DNA of 64,000 nt from Vibrio penaeicida (GCF_002933855.1 NZ_BFAQ01000011.1:247442-311441); one strand, 5' to 3'. Positions 8,754 through 18,598 are shown, counted from the stretch's first letter. The notes: generated by a model not told the origin, from the sequence alone. Numbers and translations: made by a program.

Positions 8754-10118
8754 TTGAAGAAGAGTGAGATTGCCTTGTTGCCTCTACAAGCAAAAATTAA
8801 CGAACTAATTGAATATGTTTACCAAGGAAAGGAGAACCAACATCGAGTAAGTTTGCCTATTGAACTTGATTCTAGTTTTTCTTTGCTTGATTGGTTAGAA
8901 CATCAGCCTCATTTCCCTAAACTGTACTGGAAATCGAGGGACGGAAATGCTGAAGCAGCCACTCTAGGACAGGTTTTCCAATACCGGTCTACTGCTGATG
9001 CACAAGTCGGGCTAAAGCCGAAACAAAATATATGGGTTGTATCGAGCTTTGCTGAGCATGATCGGCACAGTTCCAGTACTAAATTCAACAACACAAATAC
9101 CAACATAAAACCCGAATCCTACTGCTTTCTTCCCCAAATAGAATTGATTCGAAATGACGATGGTTGGACGCTTAGCGTAAACCTCACTAGCGACAAAAGT
9201 ACTGCTCTCAACGCATTAGCCTCTCTGGAGACCTGTTGCTCACGCTCCTCTCATCATGCTCCTTTACCCAAACTCACCTTTGTTGAGCATCAACCTACAG
9301 AAAAGGTATGGGATGGATTGGTCAGTCGCGCATTAACCCAATTCCAAAGCAGTACATTGAAAAAGGTGGTTCTTGCTCGTCAAACAACGTTTGAGCAGCC
9401 CCACACAATCTCTCCTTTTGCATTTATTCGAGCGAGTCAGAAAAAGAACGAAGGAAGTTATCATTTTGCATTTGTATTCGATGAAGAGAATGCATTTGTG
9501 GGTTCGACACCTGAGCGGTTATACAAACGTGTTGGGTTGGAGTTAGAAACGGAAGCGTTGGCAGGAACGGTAGAAAGAGGGAGCAGTTCTGAACAAGATT
9601 TTTTGCTTTCTAATTGGTTGCTTAACGATCCAAAGAATCAGCGAGAGAATCAGCTCGTTGTAGAGGACATTGCTGGACGTCTAGCCCCTTTTTGCAGTCA
9701 AATTCAAATTCAGCAATCTCCTAGCATCAAGAAGCTGTCAAAGGTTCAGCATTTACGCAGAGTGATCAAGGCTAAAATATCGAAAACATCAAGCGGTGAA
9801 CCCATTCTATCCATACTCCAGCCAACTGCTGCTATTGCAGGGCTACCAAGAGAAGAAGCACTAGAATTCATTCAAGAAAACGAGCCCATTAATCGAGAAT
9901 GGTATAGCGGCAATGTTGGTTTTTTTAATCGAGAAGAAGCAGAGTTTTGTGTGGCTATCAGAAGTGCAAAAATTACCGCTAAACACATACATTTTTATGC
10001 CGGAGCGGGGATTGTTCCTGGGTCAGAATCAGACATAGAGTGGCAGGAAATAGACAAGAAAATGTCAACGCTGCTGAGTCTATTTACCACGCTGTCAGAA
10101 GTGGAGGTAGCATCATGA
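8754..10118 (+). CDS. menF: Isochorismate synthase MenF
   Basis: The 454-residue protein is a chorismate-utilising enzyme. The C-terminal half carries the conserved KVVLAR, FVGSTPERL, TEALAGT and NQRENQLVVEDI segments and the final RSAKI and YAGAGIVPGS motifs. It converts chorismate to isochorismate, the first step of menaquinone synthesis. The context (menD overlapping its end) supports MenF over the siderophore enzymes EntC/VibC. No ATG exists in the N-terminal region and a stop lies just upstream at 8739, so the start must be non-canonical. TTG at 8754 is the first option. Two TTG codons at 8775/8778, preceded by GAGTGAG, are also possible. Confidence 0.93.
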   Translation: MKKSEIALLPLQAKINELIEYVYQGKENQHRVSLPIELDSSFSLLDWLEHQPHFPKLYWKSRDGNAEAATLGQVFQYRSTADAQVGLKPKQNIWVVSSFAEHDRHSSSTKFNNTNTNIKPESYCFLPQIELIRNDDGWTLSVNLTSDKSTALNALASLETCCSRSSHHAPLPKLTFVEHQPTEKVWDGLVSRALTQFQSSTLKKVVLARQTTFEQPHTISPFAFIRASQKKNEGSYHFAFVFDEENAFVGSTPERLYKRVGLELETEALAGTVERGSSSEQDFLLSNWLLNDPKNQRENQLVVEDIAGRLAPFCSQIQIQQSPSIKKLSKVQHLRRVIKAKISKTSSGEPILSILQPTAAIAGLPREEALEFIQENEPINREWYSGNVGFFNREEAEFCVAIRSAKITAKHIHFYAGAGIVPGSESDIEWQEIDKKMSTLLSLFTTLSEVEVAS

Positions 10119-11854
10119 TTGGACAAGCGAGCTTGAATCGCGTTTGGGCAACGCTGATATTAGAAGAACTAGCCCGATTCGGGGTTGAAGATATTTGCAT
10201 CGCACCAGGTTCGCGATCAACGCCGTTAACGCTTGAAGCTGATGCCAATTCAGCATTGGACCTTCATTGCCACTATGACGAACGTGGCTTAGCATTTTAC
10301 GCGCTAGGTTTGGCAAAAGCTTCCCATAAACCTGTCGCTATTGTGGTGACATCTGGTACTGCGGTGGCCAATTTGCTGCCCGCAATATGCGAAGCCAATC
10401 TGACAGGCGAGAAACTTGTTGTACTCACCGCTGATCGCCCAGTAGAGCTGATCGATTGTGGTGCGAATCAAGCCATCGAGCAAATGGGTATTTTTTCCTC
10501 GCATGTGGGTAAAGCCGTCAATCTTCCAAGTCCAAATACGCGAATCCCTCCCAATTGGCTGCTATCCACTGTTGATGAGGCAATGCATTTTCAATCCGAA
10601 CATGGTGGTGTCATTCATTTCAATTGCCCATACCCCGAGCCGCTTTATGATGGAAAAGAAGCAAATTTCGATGATCCTTATCTACTTAAAGTAAAGCCTT
10701 GGTATGAATCTCGCTCCCCTTTAACTGGTGTGTCTCACTTTCATTCTCAACCCAACCTTTCACCCGATTCTTTCAGTTCAATCAACTCAATAGAAAGCAA
10801 AAAAGGTGTTGTGATTCTTGGTTCATTAAATTTATCTGAATCTCAAAAGGCGCTTGAGTTTGCGAAGTGCTTAGGTTGGCCGGTGTTCTGCGATCCTCAA
10901 AGTGGGGTGGGCAGTGAGTTTGCACATTATGACCTCTGGTTAAAGAGCCCCGAGGCTAGTAAAGCGTTAGACGACTGCAATTTGATTCTTCAGTTTGGGG
11001 CGAGGCTCGTTTCAAAACGCCTATTAAATTGGATAGAAACACGTGGTGACCATTGTGATTATCAAATCGTTCAGCCTTATCAGCAACGACTGAATCCAAG
11101 CCATAGGGTACAACATAGAGTTATTGCGGATGTCGGTTATTGGTGTGAAAACGCGTTGAGCCGAATAAGTCCGGCAGACGTTCAATATCATGGCTGGGGA
11201 GATACATTAAAAAAAGTATCAGAAAGCACCCAAAAGGTTATTCGTTCTCACGAATTTGTAGCGTGTTCTGAAGCGGATTTAGTTTTGCGCTTATTCGACC
11301 ACATCTTGGATGAACCTACGATATTCCTTGGTAATAGCTTGCTGGTTCGATTGGTGGATATGTTGGCGAAAACACCTGAACTCGAAATCTATTCGAATCG
11401 TGGGGCATCAGGGATCGATGGCTTAGTTGCAACGGCCGCAGGTGTACACTCAGCCAGCAAAAACAAATCCTTAGTTATGATTGGGGACACTTCTTTATTG
11501 CATGATCTCAATTCTTTATCTCTTTGGACTCATGCCAATGATCACCCCTCGGTCATTTTGGTTTCCAATAACGATGGTGGCGCTATTTTCGATTTATTGC
11601 CCGTTCCTCAAGATAGAAAAAGAGCGCTCTATCAAATGCCGCATGGGTATCAATTCAAGTACGCGGCCATGCAATTCGGTTTGAGCTACGCGGCACCAAG
11701 TGATACGTCAAGCTGCATACAAGAAATAGTGAGCCACCTAGCGTCGGGGACTGGCACTTTGTTGGTTGAATTGATTACCCCGCCCGAGCAAACATCCTGT
11801 GAGTTAAAACCCATTACGGAAAAGGTTTGCAATGCGCTTAGGTCGTCAATATGA
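10115..11854 (+). CDS. menD: 2-succinyl-5-enolpyruvyl-6-hydroxy-3-cyclohexene-1-carboxylate synthase MenD
   Basis: The 579-residue ThDP enzyme has the usual MenD start (SLNRVWATLILEELARFGV), the CIAPGSRSTPLTLEA motif and the activating glutamate in AICEANLTGEKLVV. The ThDP-magnesium motif begins at GDTSLLHDLNSL and continues to NNDGGAIFDLLP. It joins isochorismate and 2-oxoglutarate with loss of CO2. The ATG at 10115 follows GGAGG and overlaps the menF stop by four bases (ATGA), so translation is probably coupled. An upstream in-frame start at 10040 would lie within menF and is not needed. Confidence 0.96.
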   Translation: MIGQASLNRVWATLILEELARFGVEDICIAPGSRSTPLTLEADANSALDLHCHYDERGLAFYALGLAKASHKPVAIVVTSGTAVANLLPAICEANLTGEKLVVLTADRPVELIDCGANQAIEQMGIFSSHVGKAVNLPSPNTRIPPNWLLSTVDEAMHFQSEHGGVIHFNCPYPEPLYDGKEANFDDPYLLKVKPWYESRSPLTGVSHFHSQPNLSPDSFSSINSIESKKGVVILGSLNLSESQKALEFAKCLGWPVFCDPQSGVGSEFAHYDLWLKSPEASKALDDCNLILQFGARLVSKRLLNWIETRGDHCDYQIVQPYQQRLNPSHRVQHRVIADVGYWCENALSRISPADVQYHGWGDTLKKVSESTQKVIRSHEFVACSEADLVLRLFDHILDEPTIFLGNSLLVRLVDMLAKTPELEIYSNRGASGIDGLVATAAGVHSASKNKSLVMIGDTSLLHDLNSLSLWTHANDHPSVILVSNNDGGAIFDLLPVPQDRKRALYQMPHGYQFKYAAMQFGLSYAAPSDTSSCIQEIVSHLASGTGTLLVELITPPEQTSCELKPITEKVCNALRSSI

Positions 11855-12645
11855 GATTAAGTAGTCAATGGTTGTCTTACCATGAAGATCATGTAAACCA
11901 GCCTGTAGTGGTATTTCTTCATGGTTTTTTGGGCAATGCCTTTGATTGGGAAACCACTTCTAAGTATTTGAAGAAATACGACTGCTTAGGCATTGATTTA
12001 GCGGGGCATGGTAGAAGTGCCAATATTAAGGCTGCTAACTTTTTCGAGGCGTGCGAACAAGTCAAAGACACTCTGAAGGTGAGGTTGTCGCAAAATACCC
12101 CCGTTATTTTGGTTGGGTACTCTCTGGGTGCTCGGATTGCGATGTCTGGATTAGCTAACGGTCATTGGGATCAAGTCAATATTGTAAAAGTCGTATTAGA
12201 AGGTGGGCATTTTGGATTACAAAGCGAATTAGAAAAAAATGCCAGATGGAAAAACGACCTTAAATGGGCGAAACGCTTTGCCAAGGAAAATATAGAGCAG
12301 GTATTGCAGGACTGGTATCAACAATCAGTATTTAACTCATTAAATCATGAGCAAAGACAAGGTGTTATTAGGCAAAGGCGAAATAATAATACGGTCGGCG
12401 TTTCGAGAATGTTACGCGCTACGTCATTGGCGAAACAACCCTATTTACTGAATGAAATTTTGAGACACGATTGCGTTCAATACGTTTGTGGTGACAAAGA
12501 TGAAAAATTCAAAACGTTAGCGGAATCAAGTGGGTTGACGTTCAGTTTAGTTAAAAATGCTGGGCACAATGTGCATCAGGAGCAACCTGCAGCCTTTGCC
12601 CAAATCATTAATCAATGTGTGATTGAGTACAAACTTCAGTCATAA
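11851..12645 (+). CDS. menH: SHCHC synthase MenH (alpha/beta hydrolase fold)
   Basis: The 264-residue alpha/beta hydrolase has the oxyanion region HGFLGNAFDWE, the nucleophile elbow GYSLGAR with its serine and the catalytic histidine in NAGHNVHQEQP. MenH removes pyruvate from the MenD product to form SHCHC. Its ATG overlaps the menD stop (ATGA) and menB follows 15 bases after its own stop, so it sits inside the men operon. Both the sequence and position support MenH rather than a general thioesterase. Confidence 0.93.
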   Translation: MRLSSQWLSYHEDHVNQPVVVFLHGFLGNAFDWETTSKYLKKYDCLGIDLAGHGRSANIKAANFFEACEQVKDTLKVRLSQNTPVILVGYSLGARIAMSGLANGHWDQVNIVKVVLEGGHFGLQSELEKNARWKNDLKWAKRFAKENIEQVLQDWYQQSVFNSLNHEQRQGVIRQRRNNNTVGVSRMLRATSLAKQPYLLNEILRHDCVQYVCGDKDEKFKTLAESSGLTFSLVKNAGHNVHQEQPAAFAQIINQCVIEYKLQS

Positions 12646-12660
12646 CTTTCGGAGAAAACG

Positions 12661-13527
12661 ATGGCAAGAACGGTCGGTATTACAGAAGAGGAGCTTTATG
12701 CTCCGGTTGAATGGGTGAGCTCAAGTAATCGTTATGAAGATATTCATTATCATAAATCATCGGATGGCATAGCTAAAATTACCATTGCTCGCCCCCAAGT
12801 GCGAAACGCGTTCAGGCCACAAACGGTGAACGAAATGATTCACGCTCTGGCAGATGCACGGTACGACAGTAAGGTCGGGGTGATCATCCTGACAGGACTA
12901 GGTGAAGATGCTTTCTGTAGCGGTGGTGATCAGAAAATCCGCGGCGATTACGGTGGATATCAAGATGATGACGGCACACATCATTTGAATGTACTAGACT
13001 TCCAGCGTCAGATAAGAACATGCCCCAAACCCGTGATTGCGGCAGTAGCAGGTTACGCGGTAGGGGGTGGTCATGTCCTCCATATGATGTGCGACCTGAC
13101 CATTGCCGCCGAGAATGCGCAGTTTGGCCAAACTGGGCCGAAAGTGGGATCGTTTGATGGTGGTTGGGGCGCTTCTTATATGGCACGTATTGTGGGGCAG
13201 AAAAAGGCTCGTGAGATATGGTTTTTGTGTCGATTCTACGATGCTCAAGAAGCGTTGGATATGGGATTAGTGAATACCGTTGTACCGATTGAAAATCTCG
13301 AAAAGGAAACGGTACGCTGGTGTCGAGAGACATTGCAACATAGCCCCATGGCACTACGTTGCTTGAAAGCAGCATTAAATGCGGATTGTGATGGTCAGGC
13401 TGGGCTTCAAGAGCTTGCAGGTAATGCGACCATGATGTTCTATATGACGGATGAAGGGCAAGAAGGTAGAAATGCATTCAATGAAAAGCGCCGCCCTGAC
13501 TTTTATAAATTCCCTCGCAATCCCTAA
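12661..13527 (+). CDS. menB: 1,4-dihydroxy-2-naphthoyl-CoA synthase MenB
   Basis: The 288-residue crotonase-family enzyme has the acyl-CoA oxyanion segment [11 protein letters not shown], the core [18 protein letters not shown] and the [19 protein letters not shown] motif. The QTGP glycine marks the bicarbonate-dependent type known from E. coli. The end YKFPRNP is typical. MenB closes the naphthoquinone ring from o-succinylbenzoyl-CoA. A GGAG ribosome-binding site lies seven bases upstream of the ATG. About 114 bases separate it from menC, without a clear terminator. A long open frame on the opposite strand is only a shadow of this conserved gene. Confidence 0.97.
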   Translation: MARTVGITEEELYAPVEWVSSSNRYEDIHYHKSSDGIAKITIARPQVRNAFRPQTVNEMIHALADARYDSKVGVIILTGLGEDAFCSGGDQKIRGDYGGYQDDDGTHHLNVLDFQRQIRTCPKPVIAAVAGYAVGGGHVLHMMCDLTIAAENAQFGQTGPKVGSFDGGWGASYMARIVGQKKAREIWFLCRFYDAQEALDMGLVNTVVPIENLEKETVRWCRETLQHSPMALRCLKAALNADCDGQAGLQELAGNATMMFYMTDEGQEGRNAFNEKRRPDFYKFPRNP

Positions 13528-13641
13528 TTGGTTACTTAGGTAGCTTGAGTATATAACATCGTCATTGGCAAATTATGCCTAATAAAATCAAGTTAATTGA
13601 AAACAATTTGCCACGCAGTTAGGTAGGAAAAGGATAGCACT

Positions 13642-14628
13642 ATGCGAAATGTAAAGCTCTACAGGTATCAACTGGCTATGGATAGCGGGGTGATATTACG
13701 CGACCAAAAACTTCCTCAACGAGAGGGGTGGATTGTCGAGCTTTCCCAAGCTGGGAAAACTGGATATGGTGAAGTTGCGCCTCTACCGGGTTTTAGCCAA
13801 GAAAGTTTTGACGAAGCAGGAGAGCAATTACAACAAGCACTCGCATTGTGGGCAAAAGAGGGGGTGTTGGAATTGGACGATTTGTTTCCTTCGGTTGCTT
13901 TCGGATTATCTATTGCTCAAATGGAGTTGGCTGGTGGTTTGCCTGAAAACGGCAACTACAATGTTGCTCCACTTTGTACTGGTGATCCAGACGAGCTACT
14001 GCCTATCCTTAGCCACATTCAGGGAGAGAAGGTAGCCAAAATCAAAGTCGGTCTCTATGAGCCCATTCGTGATGGAATGTTGGTGAACCTGTTTCTTGAA
14101 TCTATTCCCGATTTGTCCCTTCGTCTTGATGCCAATCGATCGTGGTCACCAGAAGAAGCGCGCAAGTTCGCGAGTCACGTTAACCCTTCTTATCGACAAC
14201 GAATCGCCTTTTTAGAAGAACCGTGTAAAAGACCGGGTGAAAGCCTCGCATTTGCTATCGATACTGGCATCGCTATCGCTTGGGATGAAACGCTTCAACA
14301 TGCGGTTAAAGAAGAGGGCTTCAAGTTATCGGAGCTTACCGGGGTGAAAAGTTTGGTGATTAAGCCGAGCTTGATCGGGTCGATTGAACGTTGTGCTGCG
14401 TTGGTCAAGCAAGCGGAAAAATTGGGTATATCCAGTGTGATTAGCTCATCGCTAGAGTCCAGTTTGGGGTTAAATCAACTCGCACGTTTGGCGCACTGGC
14501 TAACGCCGAGAAGTGTGCCAGGGTTGGACACCCTGAGCTTATTTGCTTCACAGCTTGAAGTTCCTTGGCCTGGATCGTCCTTACCCATTACATCGCTTGA
14601 CTCCCAAGAACTCGTGTTTCAGTGCTAA
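13642..14628 (+). CDS. menC: o-Succinylbenzoate synthase MenC
   Basis: The 328-residue enolase-superfamily protein shows the expected catalytic set. KIKVG supplies the KxK lysine, RLDANRSW the first metal aspartate, FLEEPCK the glutamate, AWDETL the aspartate and VIKPSLIG the second lysine. It dehydrates SHCHC to o-succinylbenzoate. The ATG at 13642 lies after AGGAAAAGGA. Its last codons overlap the GTG start of menE by seven bases. Confidence 0.94.
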   Translation: MRNVKLYRYQLAMDSGVILRDQKLPQREGWIVELSQAGKTGYGEVAPLPGFSQESFDEAGEQLQQALALWAKEGVLELDDLFPSVAFGLSIAQMELAGGLPENGNYNVAPLCTGDPDELLPILSHIQGEKVAKIKVGLYEPIRDGMLVNLFLESIPDLSLRLDANRSWSPEEARKFASHVNPSYRQRIAFLEEPCKRPGESLAFAIDTGIAIAWDETLQHAVKEEGFKLSELTGVKSLVIKPSLIGSIERCAALVKQAEKLGISSVISSSLESSLGLNQLARLAHWLTPRSVPGLDTLSLFASQLEVPWPGSSLPITSLDSQELVFQC

Positions 14629-15959
14629 AAGATTCTTTATTGCGTAAATGGGCGAAATCTCGCTCAGATGAAATCGCGCTGGTGAATGAAGACGAAAGTG
14701 TAACGTGGGAATCGTTACTCAATAAGGTGATTGTCCGTAGCGAGTTTTTGAATAAAATGGGAGTCGCTGCTGGGGATGTGGTTGCGTGTGTTGGAAAAAA
14801 CGATGACTTTCTTTTAGAGATAGCGCTGAGTTGCCAAGAAATTGGGGCGATTTTTGCCCCTATTGCACCTTCACCAAAAGACATCATCAAGAAAAAGTTG
14901 GAGTCCATCACCCCTGCATTGGTGTTTAAACAACAACCTTCTAGTGAGTGGGAATACCAAAAGCGGGATAAGTTTGTTCCAACACAAATACTGCCAGCCA
15001 TTTCGAGTTTGATTTTCACATCTGGGACCACGGGTGATCCTAAAGCGGTCGCACACACGGAATCCAATCACATTTTATCCGCAACAGGGTTGTTGAGTGA
15101 GTTTGAATTTAAATGGGGTGATAAATGGTTATTAAGCTTGCCTCTTTATCATGTGTCAGGGCTCGCTATATTGTGGCGATGGTTGGTATCAGGTGCGACG
15201 ATGGCTATTCCTACGACAAAAGGTTGGCTTCATGATTTGAGGTTTGTTACTCACGCGTCACTGGTTTCTACTCAGTTGAAGCGGCTTCTCGATAGTGGCG
15301 ATTTGGGCTTACTTAAAAGAGTATTGCTCGGTGGTAGTCACATTCCAAGTACTCTTATTGAAGGAGCTCAAAACCGAGGTATCGACACTTGGATGGGGTA
15401 TGGGCTTACTGAAGCTGCATCGACCGTGACGGCAAAGCGCACCAATCAAAAGCTTTCCTCGGGTAAAGTTCTGCCAAACAGAGACATACAATGTGTTGAG
15501 GGAGAAATCAGGCTGAGAGGGGGTACGTTATCCATAGGGTATTACCGTCAAGGACAGGTTGAACGCCTACAAGATGATGATGGTTGGTTTTCAACGGGAG
15601 ATTTGGGTTACCTAGAAGAAGACGAGTTGATTGTCGTCGGACGTAAAGACAACCGATTTATATCTGGTGGTGAGAACATTCATTGCGAAGAAATTGAAGC
15701 GGTTCTCAATACTCTTATAGATATACGGGTCGCCATAGTCATTCCAATTAAAGATGAGGTTTATGGTTACAGACCTGTTGCGGTACTTGATACGGATTTT
15801 TTAGAACCTAAAAAAGTGTATGAAAGCACTCTGGTGAACAAGCTGGAAAAGTTCAAGTGGCCGATTGAATATCACTTGATGCCAAGCGTCACCCAAAAAC
15901 ACGGGGGAGTTAAGGTTTCAAGGAAATGGCTGGCCACGTGGCTTGAAAATCGAAGCTAA
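14622..15959 (+). CDS. menE: o-Succinylbenzoate-CoA ligase MenE
   Basis: The 445-residue AMP-forming ligase has the P-loop IFTSGTTGDPKAVAHT, the adenine motif GYGLTEA, the hinge aspartate in WFSTGDLGYLEEDELIVVGR and a C-terminal lysine in HGGVKVSRKW. It activates o-succinylbenzoate with ATP and CoA for MenB. The start is a GTG at 14622 inside the last codons of menC, so the two are probably translationally coupled; no ATG is suitably placed. It closes the operon menF-D-H-B-C-E. The terminator follows at 15991. Confidence 0.94.
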   Translation: MLKDSLLRKWAKSRSDEIALVNEDESVTWESLLNKVIVRSEFLNKMGVAAGDVVACVGKNDDFLLEIALSCQEIGAIFAPIAPSPKDIIKKKLESITPALVFKQQPSSEWEYQKRDKFVPTQILPAISSLIFTSGTTGDPKAVAHTESNHILSATGLLSEFEFKWGDKWLLSLPLYHVSGLAILWRWLVSGATMAIPTTKGWLHDLRFVTHASLVSTQLKRLLDSGDLGLLKRVLLGGSHIPSTLIEGAQNRGIDTWMGYGLTEAASTVTAKRTNQKLSSGKVLPNRDIQCVEGEIRLRGGTLSIGYYRQGQVERLQDDDGWFSTGDLGYLEEDELIVVGRKDNRFISGGENIHCEEIEAVLNTLIDIRVAIVIPIKDEVYGYRPVAVLDTDFLEPKKVYESTLVNKLEKFKWPIEYHLMPSVTQKHGGVKVSRKWLATWLENRS

Positions 15960-15990
15960 AAACAATCAAGATTAGGAATAATTAAAACAA

Positions 15991-16016
15991 AAAGAGCGAG
16001 TTAGCCGCTCTTTTGA
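15991..16016 (+). terminator. Terminator of the men operon
   Basis: AAAGAGCG (15991-15998) pairs with CGCTCTTT (16006-16013), followed by T residues. It lies between convergent menE and the transporter/acyltransferase gene and may serve both. Confidence 0.8.
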
Positions 16017-16085
16017 GTTTTATTACAGAAAACTTGATTGTAAGAGTTTTGATTTCAAGGATTTCGATCGTAAATGTAGTGTTGG

Positions 16086-17960
16086 TTAGCGCCTGTCACC
16101 GCGAAGTTCAGATACTTTTTCAAACATATATTCTGTTGTGGCATCTTTTGGCTGAACAGGCTGCCCTGCTTCAATCTCAACCTTAGACCAAAAACGTCGT
16201 GGGAGACCATGGCATGCTTTACCATCCTTTGAACGGCTAAAGTAACTGCCCCATAGCCCTTTGAGTGCCATTGGAATAACGGGTACTGGTGAGCGTCTTA
16301 GAATCAAATCCATACCCCGCATGAATGGGTTCATGTTGCCGTCATTGGTCAATCGACCTTCTGGGAAAATGCAAACGACGTCGCCATTATTTAGTGCTTT
16401 TTTAACTTCATTGAACGCTTGGCGAACAGAACGACTGTTGGTCCCGTCAATCGCGATCACTCCACCATTCTCCAATAGTGTTTTAATCGGAGGGAAATGA
16501 GCGTATTCCTCTTCCATTACAAAACGTATTTGGCGTTTACATGCACCAATCATCAGCAGGGCATCCATATAGCTGACGTGATTGCAGACAATTAATGCGC
16601 CCCCTTCTTTTGGTATGTTGGCTAGGTTCTTGTGCTTAACTCGATACATGGTGTGGGTGAACATCCACAAAACTAGGCGAGATAAAAACATAGGCACTTG
16701 CCAATACACATAAGTGGCGACAAATATATTCAATATGGCAAGAAGTAAAAAGAGGGTTGGAATGGCAAGCTCGAGCACGCTAAGACACACAATACCCAAC
16801 ACCGCACTACCTACCATGTAAATGGAGTTATAAATGTTGTTTGCAGCAATAATTTGAGCTCGCTCATTTTCACGCGCTTGTGTCTGCATCAATGTATAAA
16901 GTGGGACAATGAACAAACCGCCAGACGCCCCCAGCATGAGTAAGCTAAAGAATACAGGCCAAAGCTCTGGGTAGGAAAGGAAGCTCATGAAGTCGCTGAA
17001 CATCGGTAAAGAGTCAGGGGTGAAGGTAGCCATCATCACACCAAATACGCTAATGCCAAAGCTTCCGACAGGTACGATACCAGGTTCCAATTTATGTTTG
17101 GATATCCGATCGCACGCTATAGAGCCAATGGCGATACCCACCGAAAACAGAGCAAGTAGAAACGAGACTGCGCTTTCGTTGCCATTTAAGTGCAGTTTTG
17201 TGTAATTAGGGAATTGGGTTAGATAACTGGCCCCAAGGAACCAAAACCAACTGATTGCCATAATGGCTTGAAAAACGACGCGGTCACGCTTTGCTATTGC
17301 TAACGTACGTTTGGTTTGTGATATCGGTCGCCACTTAAATTCGACGTCTGGAGCGGTAGGCGCTGCCTCTGGGATAGAGCGACTCGCCACATAGCCGCAA
17401 AAAGCAAACCCGACAACACAAAGTGCCGCTACCGTGGTTGCATTATCAACTGATGCAATCACGCCAGCACCTAAGGTGCCCAATAAGATAGCTAGGAAAG
17501 TCCCCGTTTCTACTAACGCATTTCCAGGAACGAGTTCATCTCGTTTTAAATGCTGTGGGAGCAATGCGTATTTAACAGGACCGAAAAAAGCAGATTGTGT
17601 ACCCATCAAGAAGAGCAAAATTAGCAATATCAAATAACTTTCAGTCACAAAGCCAATAGCGCCCAGCGTCATGATGGCTATTTCCGCTAGCTTCACTTTT
17701 CGTATGTACGCACTTTTTTCGTATTTGTCTGCTAAGACCCCAGCAGAGGCAGAGAACAAAAAGAAAGGCAGAATAAACAAACCGGCCGCGAGATTAATAA
17801 ACAGGTTACTTGATACAGGTAGTGCTTCAGCTCCGGCGAAAGCAACAAATAACAACAACACATTTTTAAAGATATTGTCGTTAAATGCGCCAAAAAATTG
17901 TGTGATAAAGTACGGGAGAAAGCGCTTTTGTGTCATTAAAGACGGGTGCTGTTTAGGCAT
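16086..17960 (-). CDS. Fusion of LplT-like MFS lysophospholipid transporter and PlsC-type acyltransferase
   Basis: The 624-residue protein has two parts. Residues about 1-420 are an MFS permease with some twelve membrane helices and a start (FLPYFITQFFGAFNDNIFKN) typical of LplT. Residues about 430-624 are a glycerolipid acyltransferase with the catalytic NHVSYMD (HX4D) and the FPEGRLT (EGxxR) motifs. LplT flips lysophospholipids inwards and the acyltransferase would re-acylate them at the inner membrane. The acyl-ACP synthetase (AMP-binding) domain of the E. coli Aas partner is absent. The gene starts nine bases after the tetR stop, so the two form an operon. Confidence 0.88.
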   Translation of the reverse strand: MPKQHPSLMTQKRFLPYFITQFFGAFNDNIFKNVLLLFVAFAGAEALPVSSNLFINLAAGLFILPFFLFSASAGVLADKYEKSAYIRKVKLAEIAIMTLGAIGFVTESYLILLILLFLMGTQSAFFGPVKYALLPQHLKRDELVPGNALVETGTFLAILLGTLGAGVIASVDNATTVAALCVVGFAFCGYVASRSIPEAAPTAPDVEFKWRPISQTKRTLAIAKRDRVVFQAIMAISWFWFLGASYLTQFPNYTKLHLNGNESAVSFLLALFSVGIAIGSIACDRISKHKLEPGIVPVGSFGISVFGVMMATFTPDSLPMFSDFMSFLSYPELWPVFFSLLMLGASGGLFIVPLYTLMQTQARENERAQIIAANNIYNSIYMVGSAVLGIVCLSVLELAIPTLFLLLAILNIFVATYVYWQVPMFLSRLVLWMFTHTMYRVKHKNLANIPKEGGALIVCNHVSYMDALLMIGACKRQIRFVMEEEYAHFPPIKTLLENGGVIAIDGTNSRSVRQAFNEVKKALNNGDVVCIFPEGRLTNDGNMNPFMRGMDLILRRSPVPVIPMALKGLWGSYFSRSKDGKACHGLPRRFWSKVEIEAGQPVQPKDATTEYMFEKVSELRGDRR

Positions 17961-17969
17961 TCAAATTCC

Positions 17970-18566
17970 TTATGCTTGCCAGTTAGCTAAATAGTTGGAC
18001 AGTAGATTGTCGATCAAAATTTTGCCATCGACTGGAGAGGCAGAAAAGAATTTATCATCCACGCTAAGCAAGGTAATTCCATGTACTCCTGCCCAAAGCA
18101 CTCGACTGGCTTCAACCACATTCTGATCAGACCCTTCAGGGGTTATCATTTGAATCAAGCTCTCAAGCATGCCCGTCATTTTATCTATTCGTTCGGACTG
18201 CCAAGACGGTAGTTCTTCCCCGTTCATTGTGTGTTGAAAAATAAGTTGCCAGCGATGCGGGTGTGCCAAAGCAAAATCGTGGTAACAATACGCCAGCTTA
18301 TGCAGGGCATCAATTGGATGCTGAGCATCTTCGACTGCTTTTTCTGCTTGCTGCGATAGCTCGTCCAAAGTTTGTGCAACGGCTTGTAATAACAACAAAT
18401 TGTAATTACCAAATACATTCACAAGAGTACTTGGGACGTAACCAATCATGTTGGCAATCTTTCTGAGGCTGAGCTCGTGATGAGGTTTTTCTTCTAGGAA
18501 AGATTTCACGTTATCGAGGGTAAGTGCTATCAATTCTTCACGCGTATGATCGTTACGTCTGGCCAT
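17970..18566 (-). CDS. TetR-family transcriptional regulator
   Basis: The 198-residue protein has an N-terminal TetR-type helix-turn-helix (LSLRKIANMIGYVPSTLVNVFGNYN, about residues 30-54) and an all-helical ligand domain with a TetR C-terminal form. It is co-transcribed with the lysophospholipid transporter/acyltransferase gene directly downstream, which suggests control by a lipid-derived ligand, but no ligand can be named. The ATG at 18566 (MARRNDHTREEL) is preferred over an upstream ATG at 18590 that would lie inside the palindromic operator. The perfect palindrome at 18582-18598 is the likely autoregulatory site. Confidence 0.85.
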   Translation of the reverse strand: MARRNDHTREELIALTLDNVKSFLEEKPHHELSLRKIANMIGYVPSTLVNVFGNYNLLLLQAVAQTLDELSQQAEKAVEDAQHPIDALHKLAYCYHDFALAHPHRWQLIFQHTMNGEELPSWQSERIDKMTGMLESLIQMITPEGSDQNVVEASRVLWAGVHGITLLSVDDKFFSASPVDGKILIDNLLSNYLANWQA

Positions 18567-18581
18567 GGTTGAGTGTATTAA

Positions 18582-18598
18582 AATGAACAATGTTCATT
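18582..18598. promoter_or_regulatory. Probable TetR-family operator
   Basis: AATGAACA-A-TGTTCATT is a perfect palindrome with 8-base arms and a single central base, 15 bases upstream of the tetR start. This geometry is common for TetR-family operators. Confidence 0.7.

Noticed and set aside
12884..13477. Long open frame on the minus strand opposite menB
   Set aside because: It is an antisense shadow of a highly conserved gene, has no ribosome-binding site and no recognisable domain.
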